Shown: positions 58,108 through 64,000 of the stretch, piece by piece
How the letters are laid out: each line of letters starts with the position of its first letter
Numbering within the stretch: the first letter of the stretch is position 1
Origin: an uncultured Campylobacterales bacterium
Lineage (GTDB): Bacteria > Campylobacterota > Campylobacteria > Campylobacterales > Arcobacteraceae
Reading direction: 5' to 3'
Length of the DNA: 64,000 nt
Assembly (NCBI GenBank): GCA_938084175.1
Contig: CALKDR010000001.1
Span: 44,160 to 108,159, forward strand
Program-made: the position numbers and the translations under genes
The notes under the pieces: generated by a model
Seen by the model: the letters and a program-made list of their open reading frames with translations, nothing else
Database searches by the model: none
What the model was told of the DNA's origin: nothing

Positions 58108-59143
58108 AAGAAAAACCTTTTAATACTTCAAGAATATCTTCCTTACTTACTTCATCAGTGATCAAACAATCACCAATGTTTTTTGCCAAAATAAATTTTA
58201 TTTTATTATCTAAAGATTTTTTATCTAAGAAAAAATGTTCATAAAAATCTTCTACATTTTTTATTTTATAAGTAGTTGGGATATTATAAACTTCAAGTAG
58301 TTTTTTAACTCTAAGTGCTTCATCTTCATTCATAAGACCTAATTTAACAGAAACAGTATTTGCCATCATCATACCAATTCCCACGGCTTCACCATGTAAG
58401 TAAGTATTATAGTTTGTTTCATTTTCTACAACGTGGCCAAAAGTATGTCCGTAGTTTAATGCTGCTCGAATACCGTGTTCTTTTTCATCTTGAGAAACAA
58501 CAAATGCTTTTGTTTCAACTGATTTTTGTATTGCTATTTTTAAATTTTCTTCATCTCTAATATCATTTTGTTCTAACCATTCAAAGAAATCTTTGTTAAA
58601 TGTAACTGCCATTTTAACAATTTCAGCAACCCCTGCTCCAAACTCTCTTGAAGGAAGTGTTTTTAACATAGAAGGGTCTATATGTACAGCAATTGGTTGA
58701 TGGAATGCACCAACTAGGTTTTTACCAAATTTATTGTTTATTCCTGTTTTCCCACCAACACTGGCATCTACTTGAGATAAAAGAGTAGTAGGAATTTGAA
58801 CAAAATGAATACCTCTTTGGTAAACAGAAGCTGCAAAACCTGTCATATCTCCAATAACTCCACCACCAAAAGCAACAAGTAAAGATTTTCTATCCAATCT
58901 TTTAGTAAAACAATGTTCTAAAATAGATTCAATTGTTCCCATATGTTTGTACTGTTCACCATCAGGAATAGTACAAACACTTAGTTCTTTTGCATTTAGC
59001 CTAGTTTTTAAATAATCTAAGTGAAATGCACTTACAGTTGGGTTTGTAACAATTACAACTTTTGTATCAAAGTACATTTCGTTGAGTTTATCAATAAAAA
59101 TTTCATAAGAATTATCGTGGGGTAAATTAATTTTAACAGTCAT
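58100..59143 (-). CDS. aroB: 3-dehydroquinate synthase
   Basis: Converts DAHP to 3-dehydroquinate in the shikimate pathway. The start is taken at ATG 59143 (MTVKINLPHDNSYEI), giving 347 residues; upstream in-frame ATGs at 59158 and 59191 would add residues unlike the family. NAD/metal motifs are FGGGVIGDMTGFAASVYQRG, PTTLLSQVDASVGGKTGIN and LNYGHTFGHVVE. First gene of the aroB-mscS-mtaB-ftsH-like unit. Confidence 0.95.
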   Translation of the reverse strand: MTVKINLPHDNSYEIFIDKLNEMYFDTKVVIVTNPTVSAFHLDYLKTRLNAKELSVCTIPDGEQYKHMGTIESILEHCFTKRLDRKSLLVAFGGGVIGDMTGFAASVYQRGIHFVQIPTTLLSQVDASVGGKTGINNKFGKNLVGAFHQPIAVHIDPSMLKTLPSREFGAGVAEIVKMAVTFNKDFFEWLEQNDIRDEENLKIAIQKSVETKAFVVSQDEKEHGIRAALNYGHTFGHVVENETNYNTYLHGEAVGIGMMMANTVSVKLGLMNEDEALRVKKLLEVYNIPTTYKIKNVEDFYEHFFLDKKSLDNKIKFILAKNIGDCLITDEVSKEDILEVLKGFSFD

Positions 59144-59227
59144 TTTAAATATATCCATATTATTTAGTTTAAGTGTATATAGTATATCCAAAAAGTTTTA
59201 AAATAATTTAAACTTTTCTAAAAAAAC

Positions 59228-60922
59228 TTACGATGAACAACTTACATGTGACACTCCAGCTAAATCAAAGAACTGTAATGGTTTAAGAGTATAATATTTT
59301 AATTCTATATCCTTAGATTGTTCTTCATATGGTTTATTCATAACTTCTTGTAAATCTTTTATTAAAGAATAATCTTCTTTTTGTGCTTGCTTGTAAGCAG
59401 GAACTAAAAACCATTCTCTTAAAGTATATTTTGGATTAATAAGTTTCATTTTTGATGATAATTCTTCAGAAGATTCAATATTATTTTTCCAATTATCAAA
59501 CCATTTCCCCCAACGTTTTTGAATTTCACTATTTTTAGAAATATCTCTATAAAAGCTTTTTTCAAGTGCAGAAATATCATTAGGTAACTGTGATAATTCC
59601 CTAAAGAAAATTGTATAATCAACAGAAGATTCAATCATAAGTATTTCAAGTTCATTAAATAATTCTTGATTAAAAGTTTCAAGTCCTAATTTACATGCCC
59701 ACATTTTTTCCATTTTTTCTTGCATTAATTTTGGAAAATCACTTTCTATTTCATCTAATTCTTTTAAATTGTTTTTATTTCCAATTAATAAAACTTGTAA
59801 AGCTGTACAAAATACATGAAAATTACGTTCAGCTGCAATTGTTTGATTATAAAAAGCAAAATGATCCCCACCACTTGTCCAAGGTTGATAATAAGGATCA
59901 AATAAATCACAAAACCCAAAAGGACCATAATCAAGTGTAAATCCACCTGCTGCACAATTATCACTGTTAAAGTTACCTTGGCAATATCCAACACGAATCC
60001 AATTTGAAATAAGAGAAGTAAGTCTATTTTTAAACTCTTTTGCTAATAAAATAACCTTTTCATCTAAACTTAGATTTTTATCTATTACATCATTATACTC
60101 TCGATCAATCAAATGTAATACAATTTTTTCAAGCTCTTGCATTGCATTTTCATGTTCATTTTTACGTGCACGACGTGCGAAAAGTTCTATTTGACCAACA
60201 CGAATAAACGAAGGAGCAACTCTAGTTGTAATTGCAACATCTTCACTTATCATTCTATCTGGGTCTTTTGAATATGAACCTTCTGAAAACCAAGGTCTGT
60301 TAACTTTTTCACTTTTTGATGTAAATAAACTTAAAGACCTTGAAGTAGGAACTCCAAGTGCATGCATATGTTCTTGTGCTAAAAACTCACGAACACTAGA
60401 TCTTAAAACAGCTCTTCCATCTGCACCTCTACAGTATGGAGTTCTTCCCCCACCTTTTAGTTGCATTTCCCATCTTTTACCGTTTAAAACCGCTTCAAGA
60501 ATAGAAACAGCTCTTCCATCTCCATATCCATTTCCTGTTCTAAAAGGACACTGTTGATAATATTCTGTACCAAATATAGAAAGTGCATAACCACTTGCCC
60601 ATCCAACTTTACTAATAGGTTTTGGAACATTTGAAAGATCACCTGAAAACATTTTTATAAAATCATTCGTTTCAACTAAACTATCACTAAATCCTAATTC
60701 TTTAAAAAAGTTTTTACTATGTGCAATATATTTAGGTTCTTTAATTAGTGTTGGATTCACAGGAACATAATGACCTGAAAAAACTTGCCTTGGTTCATGA
60801 TCTATACCATTTGATTTTGATTCAGGATCAGCATTAAGATTGTTTATTAGTGAATAGTCCGCTTCTTGTGCTAAATCATTAAGTGTGCTTATTAATTTTT
60901 TATTTTCATTATTTTGATTCAT
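59228..60922 (-). CDS. selO: SelO-type protein adenylyltransferase (YdiU)
   Basis: 564-residue pseudokinase-fold enzyme that AMPylates proteins under redox stress. [28 protein letters not shown] is the nucleotide-binding core (positions about 155-185), then [26 protein letters not shown]. The C-terminus ends SHVSCSS, the position held by selenocysteine in animal SelO and Cys in bacteria. Longer than E. coli YdiU (about 478). Confidence 0.9.
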   Translation of the reverse strand: MNQNNENKKLISTLNDLAQEADYSLINNLNADPESKSNGIDHEPRQVFSGHYVPVNPTLIKEPKYIAHSKNFFKELGFSDSLVETNDFIKMFSGDLSNVPKPISKVGWASGYALSIFGTEYYQQCPFRTGNGYGDGRAVSILEAVLNGKRWEMQLKGGGRTPYCRGADGRAVLRSSVREFLAQEHMHALGVPTSRSLSLFTSKSEKVNRPWFSEGSYSKDPDRMISEDVAITTRVAPSFIRVGQIELFARRARKNEHENAMQELEKIVLHLIDREYNDVIDKNLSLDEKVILLAKEFKNRLTSLISNWIRVGYCQGNFNSDNCAAGGFTLDYGPFGFCDLFDPYYQPWTSGGDHFAFYNQTIAAERNFHVFCTALQVLLIGNKNNLKELDEIESDFPKLMQEKMEKMWACKLGLETFNQELFNELEILMIESSVDYTIFFRELSQLPNDISALEKSFYRDISKNSEIQKRWGKWFDNWKNNIESSEELSSKMKLINPKYTLREWFLVPAYKQAQKEDYSLIKDLQEVMNKPYEEQSKDIELKYYTLKPLQFFDLAGVSHVSCSS

Positions 60923-60965
60923 TATATTTTCCTTAAAATTATACGAAAATAAGTTTAGTTATTTT

Positions 60966-61715
60966 CTAATTTATTATTGTTCTAAATGTTAAATTAAATC
61001 TTATATTGTTTCTTTTTTTTCTTTTTGGAATTGAATGTTTCCAATTATGTTGTAATTGCCCAGACATGATTAAAATACTTCCATGTTTCAAAGGTATACT
61101 TATTTTTTCATTAGTTTTATTTGATTTTAGTAAAAAATCTCTTACTTCTCCAAAATTTACAGAAGCTATTGTTGGATTTTTCCCAAGTTCTTTCTCATCA
61201 TCACTATGCCAACCCATATGGTCTTCACCATCTCTATACCAATTTAATAAAACACTATTAAAAGAAAGATTTAACTTTTTTTCAATTTTTTCTTTTATAT
61301 ATAATAAACCTTTGTTCCATTTTTTAGCATAAAAAGTAATGCCTGAGTATGTGTATGATTTATTTTCATCACCATACCATGCTGAATATCTTGGCACATA
61401 TATTTCTTTTCCGAACATAAGTATTTTGTCATGTTGCCATAATATATTTTTAAATTCTACAGATTTTAATTTCTCTTTATCAAAATCTCTCCAATTCGTT
61501 ATTTTAGTATCAATGCTATTGTTTTCTAAAAAATATTCAACACATCTATCACTTATTTTTTTATCAAAAAATTCTTCTGCGTAAAAAAGTTCTCCATTAG
61601 GAACTTTTATATTAAAACCATTCAAACTGTCATTCCAATTTATAGAATATCCATCTTTAGAAGGTAATAGAAAGGGTAAATTATCATTATTTTTATAATC
61701 ACTAAATAGATTCAT
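60966..61715 (-). CDS. alkB: AlkB-like 2-oxoglutarate/Fe(II) dioxygenase
   Basis: 249 residues. Iron ligands are His170 and Asp172 in MGWHSDDE and His227 in HNWKHSIPK; the 2-oxoglutarate Arg is in RNNIRFNLTFR. PRYSAWYGDENKSYTYSG is the substrate lid, closer to AlkBH2/3-type enzymes than E. coli AlkB. It oxidatively removes alkyl groups from DNA bases. Lies behind selO on the same strand in reverse order, 43 bp apart. Confidence 0.88.
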   Translation of the reverse strand: MNLFSDYKNNDNLPFLLPSKDGYSINWNDSLNGFNIKVPNGELFYAEEFFDKKISDRCVEYFLENNSIDTKITNWRDFDKEKLKSVEFKNILWQHDKILMFGKEIYVPRYSAWYGDENKSYTYSGITFYAKKWNKGLLYIKEKIEKKLNLSFNSVLLNWYRDGEDHMGWHSDDEKELGKNPTIASVNFGEVRDFLLKSNKTNEKISIPLKHGSILIMSGQLQHNWKHSIPKRKKRNNIRFNLTFRTIIN

Positions 61716-61844
61716 TTTAAACTTTTATTTTAATATTATTTATAAGACGCAATTTTATCCTATCCATACTTTGAATAAATACATTGTGCTATATTAAAAA
61801 CTTTTTTATGATAAAATCTTTTAATTTTAGACTTAAGGATAAAA

Positions 61845-63326
61845 ATGAAGGCTTATAAAAAACTTGTTGAAAAATATGAGAGAATACACCACTTATCGCA
61901 TATGCAGTCTATTGTTTATTGGGATCAACAAAGTATGATGCCAAGTGGTTCAAACGATTCTAGAGCTAAGGCAATGGCTGAGTTTGGTGTGATTCTTCAT
62001 GAAGCTTCAGTTGATAAAGAAATAGCCCTACTTTTAAATGATGCTTTGGGTGAGAACTTGAATGCAATACAAAAGGCATCTCTTCGTGAAATGCAAAAAT
62101 CATATACAAGTAATACTATTCTTCCAAGCTCTCTTGTAAAAGCACAAAGTTTAGCTCATTCAAAATGTAATCACACTTGGATAAAGCAAAGAGAAAACAA
62201 TAATTGGAAAGATTTCCAGCCAAGTTTAAATGAAGTAATAAAACTATCAAAAGAGGAAGCTAGCATCAGATCTGAACTAAATGGATTAAGTGCCTATGAT
62301 TCTCTTTTAGATTTATTTGAACCTGGAATGAAAAGTGAAACACTTGATAGTATTTTTGCAGATGTGAAAACTTGGTTACCGCAGCTTATTCAGAATATAG
62401 TAGAAAAACAAAAATCACAGACTTTTATAAAACCTCAAGGAACTTTTGACATTTCAGCTCAAAAAGAGCTTGGTGTAAAAGTGATGAAGCATTTAGGTTT
62501 TGATTTTAACAAAGGCCGAATTGATATCTCAGCACATCCTTTTTGTGGTGGGGTTCCTGAAGATGTGAGACTTACTACAAGATATGATGAAAAAGATTTT
62601 GTGCAATCACTTATGGGAACAATTCATGAAACAGGTCATGCTTGTTATGAGCAAAACTTACCACAAGATTTATTAGCACTTCCAGTTGGACAAGCTAGAT
62701 CTATGGGAATACATGAAAGTCAAAGTTTGTTTTTTGAAATGCAAATGGGAAGAAGTTCAGAGTTTTTAAAATCTATTCATCCCTATATTATAGAATCTTT
62801 TGGAAAGAGTGAAGCACTAAAACTTGATAATTTAGTAAAGATTTATTCAAAAGTTGAACCTTCATTTATTCGAGTTGATGCAGATGAAGTAACTTATGCT
62901 TCGCATGTGATTTTAAGATATGAGATTGAGCGTGCTTTGATAAATGGACAAATCCAAAGTTCTGATATTCCAGATATGTGGAATGATAAAATGCAAGAAG
63001 CTTTAGGATTAAATACAAAAGGTAACTATAAAGACGGATGTATGCAAGATGTGCATTGGAGTGAAGGATTATTTGGATATTTCCCATCATATACCTTAGG
63101 TGCTATGTATGCTGCACAACAATTTAATACTGTGAAGAAAATTCATCCTAATGTAAATGAATCAATAGAAAATGGCGATTTAAGCGAAACTAAATCATGG
63201 TTAAAAGAAAATATCTGGAATAACGCAAGTATTTATTCTACAGATGAGTTAATGACAAAAGCAACAGGTGAGAGTTTAAATCCTAAGTATTTTAAAGCAC
63301 ATCTTGAAAACCGGTATTTATTTTAA
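61845..63326 (+). CDS. M32 family metallocarboxypeptidase
   Basis: 493 residues, the size of Taq-type carboxypeptidases. The zinc motif HETGH (His261, Glu262, His265) is in MGTIHETGHACYEQNLP, with the later Glu ligand in MGIHESQSLFFE. HPFCGGVPEDVRLTTRYDE and VDADEVTYASHVILRYEIE are family motifs. It trims C-terminal residues from peptides in the cytoplasm. Starts at ATG 61845 after AAGGA. Confidence 0.93.
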   Translation: MKAYKKLVEKYERIHHLSHMQSIVYWDQQSMMPSGSNDSRAKAMAEFGVILHEASVDKEIALLLNDALGENLNAIQKASLREMQKSYTSNTILPSSLVKAQSLAHSKCNHTWIKQRENNNWKDFQPSLNEVIKLSKEEASIRSELNGLSAYDSLLDLFEPGMKSETLDSIFADVKTWLPQLIQNIVEKQKSQTFIKPQGTFDISAQKELGVKVMKHLGFDFNKGRIDISAHPFCGGVPEDVRLTTRYDEKDFVQSLMGTIHETGHACYEQNLPQDLLALPVGQARSMGIHESQSLFFEMQMGRSSEFLKSIHPYIIESFGKSEALKLDNLVKIYSKVEPSFIRVDADEVTYASHVILRYEIERALINGQIQSSDIPDMWNDKMQEALGLNTKGNYKDGCMQDVHWSEGLFGYFPSYTLGAMYAAQQFNTVKKIHPNVNESIENGDLSETKSWLKENIWNNASIYSTDELMTKATGESLNPKYFKAHLENRYLF

Positions 63327-63348
63327 TTTGGAATTAGATACCTGCCTA

Positions 63349-64000
63349 TGAAATATTATATTTATGATGTAGAAACCTTTCCCAATATTTTCACTTGTGT
63401 TATACAAAATACTCAAAGCAAAGAGTTAAGAGTATTTGAATTAAGCTCCAGAGTAAATGACTTAACAAAGTTTTTAAAAACACTTAAATGGTTAAGTAAA
63501 AATGAAAAGGTATTAGTAGGTTATAATAACCTAAACTTCGATTATGCTGTACTACAGTTTATTTATAAGAATGCAAAAAATTATGAGATAAAAGAATTAG
63601 TTTATAAAGTTTTTCTTTTTGCAGATTCCCTTATCAAAAACAATATCATTTACAAAGAAGATAAAAGCTCAATAAAAATTAATCAACTTGATCTTATGAA
63701 AATTCATAATTTTGACTATAAAGCTACTAGAGTAAGTCTAAAAGTTTTAGAGGTAAATATGTGTATGGATTCTATTGAGGATTTGGATTTTAAAATAGGT
63801 GAAGACATAAAAATAGACAATTTTGACAATCTAATCAAATACAATAAACACGATGTAGAAGCCACGCTATTATTCTTTGAACATTCAAAAGAAGCAATAG
63901 AATTCAGAGAAGAGTTAGGAGCTAAATACAATGAGGATATGCTCAACTACAGTGATACAAAAATAGGAAAAAGATATTTTATAAGAAACCTAGAAGAAAA
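63349..64000 (+). CDS. 3'-5' exonuclease/RNase H-fold protein, N-terminal part
   Basis: Open from ATG 63349 to the window edge, 217 codons without a stop. DnaQ-like motifs: ExoI IYDVETFP (Asp7, Glu9), ExoII GYNNLNFDYAVLQ, ExoIII YNKHDVEATLLF. The order and the FREELGAKYN segment after ExoIII resemble exonuclease domains of phage-type DNA polymerases. It starts 22 bp after the carboxypeptidase. Whether a polymerase domain follows, or a prophage begins here, cannot be told. Confidence 0.7.

Overview
The window is an AT-rich stretch of a Campylobacterota chromosome, most likely from an Arcobacter-group genus. Support comes from gene content and order: an aroB, mscS-type channel, mtaB-type methylthiotransferase, ftsH-like ATPase block that I recall in the same order in Helicobacter; a BioV-type esterase; a CcsB-CcsA fusion; an all-alpha dUTPase; sensor kinases of the HQWRQPL type; and frequent TTG starts with AGGA-type ribosome binding sites. 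The genus is inference. I saw no rRNA, tRNA, CRISPR array or intact insertion sequence.

Layout. 1-1.9 kb: end of a response regulator, its sensor kinase and two small membrane proteins. 2-4 kb: a trxA-trxB-peroxiredoxin redox cluster. 4.1-6.4 kb: a glutaminyl-tRNA synthetase with a YqeY-like tail. 6.4-8.9 kb: a decayed sensor gene, a CbiX-like gene and a 207-bp IS256-type remnant. 8.9-16.9 kb: housekeeping genes (lptB, tsaE, trpD, S4 protein, argG, gamma-carbonic-anhydrase-like, dUTPase, recR, dnaJ), interrupted by a decayed PAS kinase behind recR. 16.9-20.6 kb: three more wrecked genes (formate dehydrogenase cytochrome b, an unknown, a GGDEF protein) around a DUF455 and a metallo-beta-lactamase-fold gene. 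20.6-33.3 kb: cmoB, ccsBA, a PepD-like peptidase, small unknowns, ligA, a thioesterase and an ABC-F ATPase. 33.3-37.7 kb: a decayed leucine-rich-repeat-like gene, a molybdate uptake operon with an extra DsrE-like gene, and a two-component remnant. 37.8-42 kb: an HxlR-centred redox module, an AEC transporter, a Dsb-type protein and a TAXI-binding-protein pseudogene. 42-50.4 kb: small metabolic and unknown genes, dapE, and a large AsmA/DUF748 protein. 50.4-61.7 kb: mutS2, mog, bioV, ftsH-like, mtaB, mscS, aroB, selO and alkB, all on the minus strand. 61.8-64 kb: an M32 carboxypeptidase and the start of a 3'-5' exonuclease-like gene that runs off the window.

How the genes work together. TrxB reduces TrxA, which reduces the AhpC-type peroxiredoxin. 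The HxlR regulator, two flavin oxidoreductases and the AEC transporter look like one electrophile or quinone response unit. ModA/B/C import molybdate and Mog inserts molybdenum into molybdopterin. CmoB, MtaB, TsaE and GlnRS all serve tRNA modification or charging.

The most striking feature is the density of wrecked genes: eight distinct pseudogenes plus an IS-derived remnant, biased towards sensing, signalling and respiratory or uptake functions, while neighbouring housekeeping genes are intact. Other points worth attention are a protease-dead FtsH homologue, a long inverted repeat carrying the divergent recR and dnaJ promoters, a DsrE-like gene inside the molybdate operon, and several very small candidate membrane or lipoprotein genes. 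I did not find a convincing new defence or mobile system.
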